Part shown: positions 52,096 to 60,525 of the stretch, piece after piece
Layout: the number at the start of each line of letters is the position of its first letter
How positions within the stretch are numbered: position 1 is the stretch's first letter
NCBI RefSeq assembly: GCF_004363095.1
Contig: NZ_SNYO01000014.1
Span: 91,241 to 155,240 of the forward strand
Length of the DNA stretch: 64,000 nucleotides
Origin: Actinomycetospora succinea
Lineage (GTDB): Bacteria > Actinomycetota > Actinomycetes > Mycobacteriales > Pseudonocardiaceae
Direction of reading: 5' to 3'
Notes under the pieces: generated by a model
The model's database searches: none
Seen by the model: only the letters and a program-made list of their open reading frames with translations
Told to the model about the DNA's origin: nothing
Position numbers and translations under genes: made by a program

Positions 52096-52917
52096 ATGTC
52101 TGAGCACAGCGGACGGGTCGCCCTGATCACCGGCGCGGCCCGCGGACAGGGCCGCAGCCACGCGTGGCGGCTCGCCGAGCAGGGCGCCGACGTGATCGCC
52201 GTCGACGTCTGCGCACCGGACGAGGGCGTCGCCTACCCGATGGCGAGCCCCGACGACCTTGCCGAGACGGCCGCGGGGATCCGCTCGCGCGGCGGGCGGG
52301 TGAGCGCGCAGGTCGCCGATGTCCGGGACGGTGAGGCGGTGCGCGCGGCCGTGGCCGCGGGCGTCGACGAGCTCGGCGGCGTCGACATCGTCCTGGCCAA
52401 CGCCGGGATCGGGATGGCCTCGCCGGACGTGTCCGCCGCGCGGGCGTTCCGCGACCAGCTCGAGGTCAACACCGTCGGCGTCTGGAACACCGTGCAGGCC
52501 GCCGCGCCGACGATGATCGCGCAGGGCCGCGGCGGCGCGGTCGTCCTCACCAGCTCGTCCATGGGGACCACCGGGCGCGGCGGCGACGGCACGGGCGGCG
52601 GCGACGGCTACATCGCCAGCAAGCACGCGGTCGTCGGGCTCATGCGCAGCTGGGCGCACTGGCTCGCGCCGCACTCCATCCGCGTCAACGCCGTGCTGCC
52701 GTCGGGGGTGGCGACGACGATGGTGCTCAACGACGCCGTCGCCGCGCTGTTCACCGACCCGCCGGAGGGCGAGACGCCGGACGTCGGCAACCTGTTGCCC
52801 GTGGCCCTGCTCGCCCCCGAGGACGTCACCGCCGCGATCGCATACCTCGTGTCCGACGGAGCCCGGCACGTCACCGGGGTGGCGCTGCCCGTCGACGCCG
52901 GGTTCGCGGTGCGCTGA
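52096..52917 (+). CDS. mycofactocin-type SDR oxidoreductase
   Basis: This 273-residue SDR has the characteristic start R-V-A-L-I-T-G-A-A-R-G-Q-G-R-S-H-A, A-N-A-G-I in place of NNAG, and catalytic Y-I-A-S-K-H. The G-Q-G-R-S-H pattern marks the mycofactocin-coupled SDR branch, whose NAD stays bound and is re-oxidised by mycofactocin. An alcohol is the likely substrate. Its stop overlaps the next ATG (TGATG). The frame upstream of 52096 is the operator, so this ATG is chosen. Confidence 0.9.
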   Translation: MSEHSGRVALITGAARGQGRSHAWRLAEQGADVIAVDVCAPDEGVAYPMASPDDLAETAAGIRSRGGRVSAQVADVRDGEAVRAAVAAGVDELGGVDIVLANAGIGMASPDVSAARAFRDQLEVNTVGVWNTVQAAAPTMIAQGRGGAVVLTSSSMGTTGRGGDGTGGGDGYIASKHAVVGLMRSWAHWLAPHSIRVNAVLPSGVATTMVLNDAVAALFTDPPEGETPDVGNLLPVALLAPEDVTAAIAYLVSDGARHVTGVALPVDAGFAVR

Positions 52918-54899
52918 TGTGCTGTCAGGACGACGAGGTCCTCGCCCTGCCCGCCCCCGCGATCGAGGCGCTCGCCCACTACCGGCGCCTGCGCGACCGG
53001 CGCGGCTGGGACTGGGGCGACGAGGACCTGCCCGAGTTCTTCCGGCTCGCCCGCTTCTCGCGTCTCGGTGACCTCACCGACGCGCTCGCCGCCACCGGCG
53101 GGGACTGGCCGGCCGCGATCCGGCGCGTCGCCGGGGACACGCCGCCGCCGGGGCTGGTGGTGCTCGCGGTGTCGGCGTCCGGGGCGCTCGTCCCGCGGGT
53201 CGGCACGCCGCGGCTCACGGTCGCCGGGCGGCCCGTGACCGTCGACGTCGTCGTGGACGCGGCCGTCGCCACGACGCTGGTGGTGGCCGGGACGCCGATG
53301 ACGGTCGAGGCCGGCGGGGCGGCCGTGGCGACGGTCGAGGCCGACGGGCCGGTGCTCCCCGTCGTGCACGGCGGGCGGACGGTCGAGGTGCCGGGCGTCC
53401 TGGAGGTGCGGCCGGCCGCGACGCTGCGGGTGCGGTCGGGCGCGTGGTCGCGGTGGTCGGTGGTCGACGCGGCCGGCGGGGGATGGTGGCCCGACGGCGT
53501 GCCGCCCAAGGTCGACGCCGCCCACCGGCCGTACTTCCACGCCCGCGACACCACGCTGACCGTCCCGGCGGGCGAGCTGACGGTGAGCTGCACGCGGGGA
53601 CCGGAGTACGCGACCGCGTCCGTGGTGACCGCCGCCGACGCGGTCGTCGAGCTGGAGCCCGAGCGCCTCGTCGACCCGGCCGCCGAGGGCTGGCACTCCG
53701 CCGACCTGCACGTCCACCTCAACTACTCCGGCGACCTCGTCGTGACCCCCGAGCAGGCCCGGGCGATGCAGCGCGGCGAGGGCCTGGAGCTGATGAACCT
53801 GACCGCCGGCAACCTCGGTGGCGCGCACGTCTACGACCGCGCGCTGTTCGAGGCGACGGTGGGCGAGGACCTCTGGTCCGGGGACGTCGTCGCGCGCACG
53901 TCGGTCGAGTTCCGCAACGACCTGCTCGGCCACGTCCACGCGCTCGCGCCGACCGCGCCGCCGACGCGCTACCAGACCGGCCACGAGGGCACCGAGCACC
54001 CGCACGACTGGCCGCCCAACGCCGCGGCCTGCGCGGAGCTCCGGGCGGCGGACGCGTCGACGACCTACGCCCACCCGGTGTTCGCGGGGTTCGGGTCCGG
54101 CGACGACCCGTACGGCCCGTTCCTCGCGCCCCACCGGACGGTCGAGGCGCGCGAGCTCGTCGCCGACGTGGCGCTGGGGCTGGTCGACGCGATGGAGGTC
54201 GTGTCGTGCTTCGACGACGCGGCGGGCGCCGAGCTCTACCACCGGCTGCTCGGGTGCGGGCTGCGTCCGGCGGCGGTCGCCGGCAGCGACGTCTTCCTCT
54301 CGTTCGCCCACGGCCCGGGCGTCGCGTCGAACCCGCCGGGCTGGTTGCGCACCTACGCCGACCTCGGCGGCGCGCCGGTCACGGCCGAGGCGGTGCGGGA
54401 CGCGGTCCGCGCCGGGCGGACGCTCGCGACCAACGGGCCGTTCGTGTCCCTGGCCGTGGCCGGCGTCGGACCGGGGTCCGTCGTCGACGCCCGCGCCGGC
54501 TCGGTGCTGGACGTCACCGCCCGGGTGCGGGGTCTCGAGGCGCGGGAGGTCGTCCTCGTCGGCCCGGACGGCGAGATCGCGGCCGGGGAGGGTGTCGTCA
54601 CCGCGTCCGTCGAGGTCGACGGGCCGCTGTGGCTCGCGGCGATCGCCCGCGGTGGCCCGCACCCGTTGGATCCCGAGCGCCCGGTGTTCGCGCACACCTC
54701 GCCCGTGTACGTCGAGGTCGGCGGGGCGCGCGTGGCGCGGGCGGCCGACGCGCGCTGGTGCCTGGGGCTGCTCGACCGCCTCGAGCAGCTGGTCGTCGCC
54801 GAGGGCCGCTTCGACCCCGCGCGCCGCGACGCCCAGCTCGCCGACCACCGCGACGTCCTCGACCGCGCCCGCGAATTCTATTGTGAAGTAGCGAAGTAG
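52917..54899 (+). CDS. CehA/McbA-type PHP metallohydrolase with altered C-terminus
   Basis: This 660-residue protein has a PHP domain from about residue 255, with the metal motif W-H-S-A-D-L-H-V-H-L-N-Y-S-G-D and later D-A-M-E-V and A-G-S-D-V. It resembles CehA/McbA-family hydrolases, which cleave carbamate or ester bonds. An all-beta N-terminal part precedes it. The last codons (for Y-C-E-V-A-K) switch to A/T third bases, unlike the rest, so the true C-terminus seems replaced by foreign DNA near 54883. It is co-translated with the SDR. Confidence 0.8.
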   Translation: MCCQDDEVLALPAPAIEALAHYRRLRDRRGWDWGDEDLPEFFRLARFSRLGDLTDALAATGGDWPAAIRRVAGDTPPPGLVVLAVSASGALVPRVGTPRLTVAGRPVTVDVVVDAAVATTLVVAGTPMTVEAGGAAVATVEADGPVLPVVHGGRTVEVPGVLEVRPAATLRVRSGAWSRWSVVDAAGGGWWPDGVPPKVDAAHRPYFHARDTTLTVPAGELTVSCTRGPEYATASVVTAADAVVELEPERLVDPAAEGWHSADLHVHLNYSGDLVVTPEQARAMQRGEGLELMNLTAGNLGGAHVYDRALFEATVGEDLWSGDVVARTSVEFRNDLLGHVHALAPTAPPTRYQTGHEGTEHPHDWPPNAAACAELRAADASTTYAHPVFAGFGSGDDPYGPFLAPHRTVEARELVADVALGLVDAMEVVSCFDDAAGAELYHRLLGCGLRPAAVAGSDVFLSFAHGPGVASNPPGWLRTYADLGGAPVTAEAVRDAVRAGRTLATNGPFVSLAVAGVGPGSVVDARAGSVLDVTARVRGLEAREVVLVGPDGEIAAGEGVVTASVEVDGPLWLAAIARGGPHPLDPERPVFAHTSPVYVEVGGARVARAADARWCLGLLDRLEQLVVAEGRFDPARRDAQLADHRDVLDRAREFYCEVAK

Positions 54900-55077
54900 A
54901 GAGTGCGGAGTCGCGACCCGTTGTCGAGTGCCTCTCCTGTCTCGAAGCGATGAGGCCAGGCGGTCAGCGTCTTTCTCGCACGAGTAGGGGAGGCCAAGGT
55001 TCCAGCAAGGCGTTCTGCCGATTGTAGACATCCTGAGACACCCAGTGAATGAAGTTGTCTCGACCAGGAAGTGATGA

Positions 55078-55983
55078 TCACGGTACAAGAATTGAAGCGG
55101 TCTGCACCGGCGTTGGGTCCATGGGCGGAGAACAGAGACGAGCAGGGATGCGTCGCACGCCTTCGAAAGTTACCAACGGAAGTGGTTGCATGGCCGCGGG
55201 TGGCCCGGGCTTGCAGACGGTTCTTCGGGTCACTTCCGAGGATGGGAGGTATTCGATTGTCCGCGTCTCTTCGTCTAGGAGAACATACCAACCAACGCTG
55301 ACATTCAGTGCATAGCCGACCTTAACTTCACCAGACTTGAGCGCCACCTCTTCAGCTGGGATCCAAGGCCTGCGCACAACCTCTGATACCGTCCTCATGT
55401 CGAATGGCACCTGGTAGATGGCGCGGACAAAGAAGAAGGCGTAACCACATATCGCCGCGACGACTATGCTGTATATTGCCACCATGGCCAACTGTGGGAC
55501 GAAGATGGACCACCCGCCGGTGATGAGCGGAATGGGTGGATCGAGGTAGACGAGCAACGCGCCCCCCAGTACGCATATCAGCAACCATCGAGAGTCGCTG
55601 TAGAGCGCTCTCCAACCTTCAAGGTCGAGCCTCGTCAACATGTCGTTGTATTCGAACTTTGCTCTGTTCCAGCCGGTAGCAAATGTTGCGTAGGCGGGCG
55701 CGATGATGGCCGTGGCAAGCCCTGACAGCGCAGCCAGTTGCCAGTACCTACCCATAATAAGAGCGATCGTGATGGCGGGGAGGAAGACCGGGAGGAGCGG
55801 AACCAAAGTCCCCAGCAGCGTCCCGGTGAATCCTCCAGCGACTGTTACAGCAGTAGCGGTAGTCGTGTCGTAGTTCGTGATCAGCAAGAGTCGACAAGCG
55901 GCAGCAACTAACAGCACTGCAGGGGAGAGAATGAGCGCCTTGATCGCACGCCCACTTCTCGCCTGTTGGTTCCCGTCGGTCAC
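55078..55983 (-). CDS. unknown polytopic membrane protein of the insert
   Basis: This 301-residue protein has about five transmembrane helices (near residues 17-36, 43-75, 80-100, 130-150 and 160-190) and a cytosolic C-terminal part of about 100 residues. That part has a beta-rich stretch, G-W-Y-V-L-L-D-E-E-T-R-T-I-E-Y. Codon use is much less G/C-biased than in the neighbours. I do not recognise the family. It lies 61 bases downstream of a second membrane gene and probably works with it. Confidence 0.7.
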   Translation of the reverse strand: MTDGNQQARSGRAIKALILSPAVLLVAAACRLLLITNYDTTTATAVTVAGGFTGTLLGTLVPLLPVFLPAITIALIMGRYWQLAALSGLATAIIAPAYATFATGWNRAKFEYNDMLTRLDLEGWRALYSDSRWLLICVLGGALLVYLDPPIPLITGGWSIFVPQLAMVAIYSIVVAAICGYAFFFVRAIYQVPFDMRTVSEVVRRPWIPAEEVALKSGEVKVGYALNVSVGWYVLLDEETRTIEYLPSSEVTRRTVCKPGPPAAMQPLPLVTFEGVRRIPARLCSPPMDPTPVQTASILVP

Positions 55984-56044
55984 GCGATCCTCCGCCTGTC
56001 GAGGCCAAGAGCGTTGTTGGGCGTCGTCACCTGTTGAGGACGCA

Positions 56045-56305
56045 CTAGTAGAGCGGCCGGCTCATGTTCCACAAGGTGTAGATCGCGAAACTGATCCATA
56101 CGATGAGGAGTCCGCTGTAAATCAAAGTCCACTTGAAGATGATCCATACTGCATAGATGAGCCCAGCACAGATCTCGACCACGAGCCAGAGTCCGGACTC
56201 GACTAGCTTCGGGACTAGCAGCAGGGTGAGTAAGACCGTTACCCCGACGAGTACAGGCACAAGCGGGAGGGGGACGGCTTCGATGGTCGTTAATGGCGGC
56301 ATCAA
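56045..56305 (-). CDS. small membrane protein of the insert
   Basis: This 86-residue protein is almost wholly hydrophobic, with helices at about residues 13-35 and 40-75 (possibly three). The end is W-N-M-S-R-P-L-Y. Like its neighbour it has relaxed third codon positions. No family is recognised. The pair of a small and a larger membrane protein on an acquired segment may be one functional unit. Confidence 0.6.
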   Translation of the reverse strand: MMPPLTTIEAVPLPLVPVLVGVTVLLTLLLVPKLVESGLWLVVEICAGLIYAVWIIFKWTLIYSGLLIVWISFAIYTLWNMSRPLY

Positions 56306-56751
56306 GGTGGTGGTCTCCTGGGTGGCGCGTTCTCCCCAGCGGGTGAGCTCGCCTTCCTGAGCGCAAGGTCGGTGATCGACGCTTGCTTTGTGCTATCCGT
56401 CGCTGCAAGGCCGCCGGCGCGTTACGGTGCCAGAATCGGCTGGACGGGTGAAGATTCGATGCGTCTGATGACGATAGTTGCGCAAGTGGTGAATGAGGCG
56501 AGTCCCACCCAGCATGAGGGGACGAGCTTGGTCGAGGTCGTGACATCCCGCGCGATGCGCCCGATCAACCGGCTCTCGTGAGCTTCGAGGTTCCGCCGAG
56601 CTGGGCGCGTCGTCTGGGCCGCGTCTCCGGCGAGACATAGGCGCAAGATCGCGTCGAGACCGACCGTCCGGCTCGACGCGATCATGACCATAGGTCGGAG
56701 GGCACCCGGCGCCGTGGGAACCGCCGGGAGTGGGGCGGCGTCGAACCCCAC
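56306..56751. other. 446-base gap: insert end and hairpin repeat copy D
   Basis: No gene was found. The left two thirds share the lower GC of the insert. At 56647-56683 a hairpin repeat unit lies in reverse orientation to three copies at 61.4-61.7 kb: 12-base stem GATCGCGTCGAG/CTCGACGCGATC with a 13-base loop. The conserved stretch runs from about 56636 to 56695. High-GC DNA with the next gene begins right after. Confidence 0.65.
56647..56683. repeat. hairpin repeat, copy D (inverted)
   Basis: A perfect 12-base inverted repeat around a 13-base loop. It is the reverse complement of the unit at 61540-61576, including the flanks GCGCAA and CATAGG. Together the copies define a dispersed hairpin family. 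The copy lies at the boundary between the lower-GC insert and the host DNA. Confidence 0.75.
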
Positions 56752-57768
56752 ATGACCACCGACCACGGTGAGGCCCTGCAGGCCGCCGACCTCCTCCGCG
56801 CCGTGCACGACCTCCTCGGGCGACGGCCCGGCGCCGTGATCGCCGGACCGACGGCCGCGGCGCTGTGGATCGGCGAGCTCAGCGGCCTGGCGCCCGGCGA
56901 CGACCGCGAGGCCGGGGCGTCGCTCCTCCCGTCCCTCGCCGCGGGTCCCCTCGAAGCCGTGGTGCCCGGGACCGGCGGGCGGTCGAGCCCGGAGGTGCGG
57001 ATGCGCGCCGACCGGCTCGACGCCGACGAGATCCACGAGGTCCTCGACCGCGCGGGCAGGCACCTCCGGCTCACGAGCCCGCTCCGCACCTGCTTCGACC
57101 TCGCCCGCACCCTGCACGCCGACGAGGCCGTGGCCGTCGTCGACGCCGTCGCCGCCCGCCACGGCACGACGGCCGAGGACCTCCGCCTGCTGGCCCACCA
57201 CCACCCGGGCGTGCGGGGCCGCCGCTCGGTCTTCCCCGTCGCGGACCTGATGGACCACGGGAGCACCTCGCCGGGGCGCACGCGGGTGCGGCTCGTGCTC
57301 CGACGGGCCGGCATCGACGTCCCGCTCGCCGGTCGGGCCGTCGTCGACTCGGACGGCGAGCTCCTCGGCGAGCTCGACCTGCTGTGGCCCGACGACGGGT
57401 GCGGCATGCAGGTCGGCCGCACGAGGGAGGAGGCGATCGCGCGGATGGGCCGCCTCGCGGAGAGAGGGTGGTACGTCCGGCTGGTGCCCGAGGACGGTCC
57501 GGCCGACTGGCTCCGCTACCAGGCGCTCGGGCTGCTCGAGCAGCGGCGGGGGCGCACCTACCCGCCGCTCGTCACACGGTCTGCCCGCCGTCGACGACCA
57601 CGGTCTGTCCGGTCATCGCCCGGCTCTCGACGAGACCCAGGACGGCGCGCGCGACGTCGTCGGGCGTGGTCTCGCGGTCGAGCAGGGCCTTCGACGCCAG
57701 CTCGCGGCCCCGCTCCTCGTTGCCCGCCCACCAGCGGGTCAGGACGAGGCCGGGCGCGACCTCGTTGA
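56752..57768 (+). CDS. AbiEi/DUF559-like protein with antisense C-terminal tail
   Basis: Residues 1-273 resemble actinobacterial AbiEi-antitoxin/DUF559-type proteins: an N-terminal helical part, the motif S-P-L-R-T-C-F-D-L-A-R, and a nuclease-like end G-E-L-D-L-L-W-P and G-W-Y-V-R-L-V-P-E-D. The usual catalytic Glu/Gln-H pattern is incomplete. From residue 274 the frame runs 65 codons antisense to the SDR gene and is arginine rich, so it is probably not functional protein. Function unknown; an antitoxin role is only a possibility, as no toxin gene is next to it. Confidence 0.65.
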   Translation: MTTDHGEALQAADLLRAVHDLLGRRPGAVIAGPTAAALWIGELSGLAPGDDREAGASLLPSLAAGPLEAVVPGTGGRSSPEVRMRADRLDADEIHEVLDRAGRHLRLTSPLRTCFDLARTLHADEAVAVVDAVAARHGTTAEDLRLLAHHHPGVRGRRSVFPVADLMDHGSTSPGRTRVRLVLRRAGIDVPLAGRAVVDSDGELLGELDLLWPDDGCGMQVGRTREEAIARMGRLAERGWYVRLVPEDGPADWLRYQALGLLEQRRGRTYPPLVTRSARRRRPRSVRSSPGSRRDPGRRARRRRAWSRGRAGPSTPARGPAPRCPPTSGSGRGRARPR

Positions 57769-58297
57769 CCCGTACGGGCGCGAGCGCGCGGGCCAGCGAG
57801 CGGGTGAGCCCGTGCAGCGCGGACTTGCTCACCGCGTACGGCAGCGAGGACCCGCTGCCGGTCAGGCCGGCGATCGAGCCGATGTTGACCACGACGCCGT
57901 CCTCGGCGGCACGCAGGTCGTCGGCGGCCGCCCGCGCGCAGTACCAGGGCGCCATGAGGTTCACCGCGAGCATCTGCTGCCAGACGTCGTCGGTGGCGCC
58001 GTCGAGGTCGTCGAGCGGCAGCGGGATCGTGGCGCCGGCGTTGTTGACGAGCACCGCGACCGGCCCGAGGCGCGCGCGGACGTCGGCGACCATCGCGGTG
58101 ACCGCGGCGTCGTCGGTGACGTCGGCGGCGACGGCGATCGCGCGCCCGCCGTCGGCCTCGATCTCGGCGACCGTCGCCTCGGCGTCGCCGGACGAGCGGC
58201 GGTAGGAGATCGCGACGGCGTACCCGGCGCGGTGGAGCGCGAGGCTGCAGGCGCGCCCGATGCCGGTGCCGCCGCCGGTGACCAGCGCGGTGGTCAC
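57572..58297 (-). CDS. short-chain dehydrogenase/reductase (SDR)
   Basis: This 241-residue classical SDR has T-G-G-G-T-G-I-G-R, N-N-A-G, S-I-A-G and catalytic Y-A-V-S-K. The C-terminal V-V-V-D-G-G is intact. Its GTG overlaps the stop of the YqeY gene by 4 bases, so the two are translated together. The substrate is unknown. Confidence 0.9.
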   Translation of the reverse strand: MTTALVTGGGTGIGRACSLALHRAGYAVAISYRRSSGDAEATVAEIEADGGRAIAVAADVTDDAAVTAMVADVRARLGPVAVLVNNAGATIPLPLDDLDGATDDVWQQMLAVNLMAPWYCARAAADDLRAAEDGVVVNIGSIAGLTGSGSSLPYAVSKSALHGLTRSLARALAPVRVNEVAPGLVLTRWWAGNEERGRELASKALLDRETTPDDVARAVLGLVESRAMTGQTVVVDGGQTV

Positions 58298-58749
58298 GAG
58301 CTCAGCTGCCGCTTGACCTCGCCGGACACGCGACGACCGTCCGCGCGCCCCGCGACCTGCGGCTGGACCACCTTCATGACCTGCCCCATCTGCTTCGGTC
58401 CCTCGGCGCCCGTCTCGGTGATCGCCGCGGCGACCAGCTCCGTGAGCTCGGAGTCGGAGAGCTGCGCGGGCAGGTAGTCGGTGAGCACGGCCTGCTCGGC
58501 GCGCTCCCGGTCGGCGAGCTCGGTGCGCCCGGCACCGTCGAAGGCCTCGGCGGACTCGCGGCGCTTCTTCGACTCGCGCCCGATGACCGTCACGACCTCG
58601 TCGTCGGTGAGCTCGCGGTGGGACTCCCCCGCGACCTCCTCGGTGTTGATCGCGGACAGCGTCATCCGCAGCGTCGAGACCCGCACCTCGTCACGGGCCT
58701 TCATCGCGGTGGTGAGGTCGCTGCGCAGTCGCTCCTTCAGCTCGGCCAT
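58294..58749 (-). CDS. GatB/YqeY domain protein
   Basis: This 151-residue protein is full length for YqeY: L-K-E-R-L-R-S-D-L-T-T-A-M-K-A-R-D at the start and M-G-Q-V-M-K-V-V-Q-P-Q-V-A-G-R-A-D-G at the end. The domain is the C-terminal part of the GatB amidotransferase subunit and may bind tRNA; the role of the free-standing form is not firmly known. It is followed by an overlapping SDR gene. Confidence 0.93.
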   Translation of the reverse strand: MAELKERLRSDLTTAMKARDEVRVSTLRMTLSAINTEEVAGESHRELTDDEVVTVIGRESKKRRESAEAFDGAGRTELADRERAEQAVLTDYLPAQLSDSELTELVAAAITETGAEGPKQMGQVMKVVQPQVAGRADGRRVSGEVKRQLSS

Positions 58750-58762
58750 GTGCCCAGCGTAG

Positions 58763-59497
58763 TCAGGTCACGCGACGCAGAATCGGCGTCGGCATCACGC
58801 GCAGCACCCGCCCCAGGACCGCCCACGGCCACGTCGGCACGTAGGCGAACGCGGGTGCCTTCTCGATCGCGTCCACCATCGCCCGGGTGCCGGTCGCGGC
58901 GTCGACCGAGAACGGCCTGCTCATGCCGCCGTTGAGCTCGGTGCGGATGTAGCCGGGGGCGAGCGTGGTGACGCGGATCGGGGTGCCGGCGACGTCGACC
59001 CGGATGCCCTCGGCGAGGTGCGAGAGCGCGGCCTTCGTGGCGGCGTAGGTGGTCTGCGCGCCCCGCAGACCGCGGTCGGCGGCCACGGAGGACACGACCA
59101 CCAGGTGGCCCCGGTTCTGCTCCCGGAAGATCTCCATCGCGGCCTCGCACTGGGCGAGGGCGGCGACGAAGTTCGTCTGCGCCGTGGCGAGGTTGGCGTC
59201 GAAGCGCCCGGTGCCGATCGGCGCGCCCTTGCCGATCCCGGCGTTGACGACCACGCGGTCGAGGCCGCCGAGCTCGTCGCGCAGCGCCCGGAAGGTGCTG
59301 AACACGGCGTCGTGGTCGTCGACGTCGAGCGCGGCGATCGCGATCCGCACGCCGGCGGGGGCGAGCTCGTCGCGCAGCGCCTCGAGGCGGTCGAGGCGCC
59401 GGGCGGCCAGCGCGAGGTCGTGGCCCCGGGCGGCGAGCTCGCGGGCCATGCCCGCGCCGAGCCCTGCGCTCGCCCCGGTGATCAGTGTCGTCGGCAC
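58763..59497 (-). CDS. short-chain dehydrogenase/reductase (SDR)
   Basis: This 244-residue protein has T-G-A-S-A-G-L-G-A, V-N-A-G-I, S-S-V-A and catalytic Y-A-A-T-K. The C-terminal part carries a hydrophobic stretch W-P-W-A-V-L-G-R-V-L-R, as in membrane-associated SDRs of lipid metabolism. It precedes the YqeY gene by 13 bases in the same direction. The substrate is unknown. Confidence 0.9.
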   Translation of the reverse strand: MPTTLITGASAGLGAGMARELAARGHDLALAARRLDRLEALRDELAPAGVRIAIAALDVDDHDAVFSTFRALRDELGGLDRVVVNAGIGKGAPIGTGRFDANLATAQTNFVAALAQCEAAMEIFREQNRGHLVVVSSVAADRGLRGAQTTYAATKAALSHLAEGIRVDVAGTPIRVTTLAPGYIRTELNGGMSRPFSVDAATGTRAMVDAIEKAPAFAYVPTWPWAVLGRVLRVMPTPILRRVT

Positions 59498-59516
59498 GGG
59501 GAGCGTGCCTACCAGC

Positions 59517-59867
59517 TCAGTGCTGGCCGAGCACGTTCACCACGACGCCCTGCGGGGTGCGCACGAAGAACCGGCGCACGCCCCAGGGCTCGTCGGTGAG
59601 GGGGTGGACGATCTCGTAGCCCGCGGCGAGGGCCTGGGCGTGCACCGCGTCCACGTCGTCCACCTCGACGCTGACGCGGCTGTCCTCGGGCGCCGTCGCG
59701 TCGCGGGAGATCAGCTGGACCTGGCCCGTCGCGCTGCTCCCGGCCCGGTGGTTGACGACCCACCCCATGTCCATCGGCGTCTCGAGGCCGAGCAGGCCGG
59801 TCCAGAACGGGGCGTCGGCGGCGGGGTCGTCGACGGCGAGGTTGGCGACGATGCGGGTCACGGTCAT
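59517..59867 (-). CDS. VOC-family protein
   Basis: This 116-residue protein of the vicinal oxygen chelate fold has A-D-A-P-F-W-T-G-L-L-G-L-E and P-W-G-V-R-R-F-F-V-R-T-P-Q-G-V-V-V-N-V-L. The ATG at 59867 is chosen; longer frames upstream run into the divergent sigma factor region. Such small VOC proteins are often resistance or binding proteins. No partner indicates its ligand. Confidence 0.87.
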   Translation of the reverse strand: MTVTRIVANLAVDDPAADAPFWTGLLGLETPMDMGWVVNHRAGSSATGQVQLISRDATAPEDSRVSVEVDDVDAVHAQALAAGYEIVHPLTDEPWGVRRFFVRTPQGVVVNVLGQH

Positions 59868-59955
59868 GGCGTCGAGCGTGCCGCCCGGGAGGTCGGCGGT
59901 CTTGCAGGAATCGGAGGAGCGCCACGGATCGCGCCACTGTGGTGTTCTCCCTGGC

Positions 59956-60525
59956 GTGGCGGACGACGAGCAGCTGCGCACCGCGCTGGTCGAGGACCTC
60001 GACGCGGGGTTCGAGGCGGTGGTGCGCACCCACGGCGACGTGGTGCACGCGGTGGCGCGGCGCACCGCCGAGCGTCCGGCGGACGCGGAGGACCTCGCCG
60101 CCGAGGCGTTCCTGCGCGCCTACCGGGCGATGCGCGGCTACGACGCGGCGCGGATCGAGCGGCTGGACCTGCGGCCCTGGCTGCTGACGATCCTGCTCAA
60201 CACGGCCCGCAACGACCGCCGGGACGCCGCGCGGCGGCCCCGGACGGACGGCGCCGCCGACCCGCCCGACCGCGCGAGCCCGGCTCCCGGCCCCGCCGAG
60301 CGCGCCGAGGCCACCGACCTCGGCGACCGGCTCGCGGCACTGCTCGCCGAGCTCCCGGTCGCGCAGCGCACGGCCGTCGTCCTGCGCCACGTCGTCGACC
60401 TGCCGGTGGCCGAGGTGGCCGCCGTGCTCGCGTGCAGCGAGGGGACCGCCCGGTCGCACGCCGCTCGGGGGCTCGCCGCGCTCCGGGCCCGTCTGACCGC
60501 TTCGACCCCTGGGGAGACCTCATGA
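59956..60525 (+). CDS. ECF-type RNA polymerase sigma factor
   Basis: This 189-residue protein has sigma region 2 (A-E-D-L-A-A-E-A-F-L-R-A-Y-R-A, R-P-W-L-L-T-I-L-L-N-T-A-R-N) and region 4 (L-P-V-A-Q-R-T-A-V-V-L-R-H, L-A-C-S-E-G-T-A-R-S-H-A-A-R-G). It starts at a GTG. The next gene overlaps its stop (ATGA) in the position where an anti-sigma factor is usual, yet encodes an alkyltransferase with an Ada-like zinc domain. It may direct transcription in the response to DNA alkylation. Confidence 0.9.
   Translation: MADDEQLRTALVEDLDAGFEAVVRTHGDVVHAVARRTAERPADAEDLAAEAFLRAYRAMRGYDAARIERLDLRPWLLTILLNTARNDRRDAARRPRTDGAADPPDRASPAPGPAERAEATDLGDRLAALLAELPVAQRTAVVLRHVVDLPVAEVAAVLACSEGTARSHAARGLAALRARLTASTPGETS

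Larger units (their letters stand above)
54883..56700. other. lower-GC inserted segment
   Basis: From the end of the PHP hydrolase gene to the hairpin repeat at 56.65 kb the DNA is clearly richer in A/T, with relaxed third codon positions. It carries two leftward membrane-protein genes. The 178 bases 54900-55077 hold no gene that I can support. The left edge lies inside the host gene's last codons. No integrase, transposase or direct repeat was found at the ends, so the mode of arrival is unknown. Confidence 0.6.

Noticed and set aside
54900..55077. remnant of an integrase or transposase at the left edge of the insert
   Set aside because: No reading frame with recognisable recombinase motifs was found.
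52608..55088. 826-codon open frame on the - strand entering the lower-GC insert
   Set aside because: It is antisense to the PHP hydrolase. Its N-terminal part in the insert shows no recognisable protein and no ribosome binding site.
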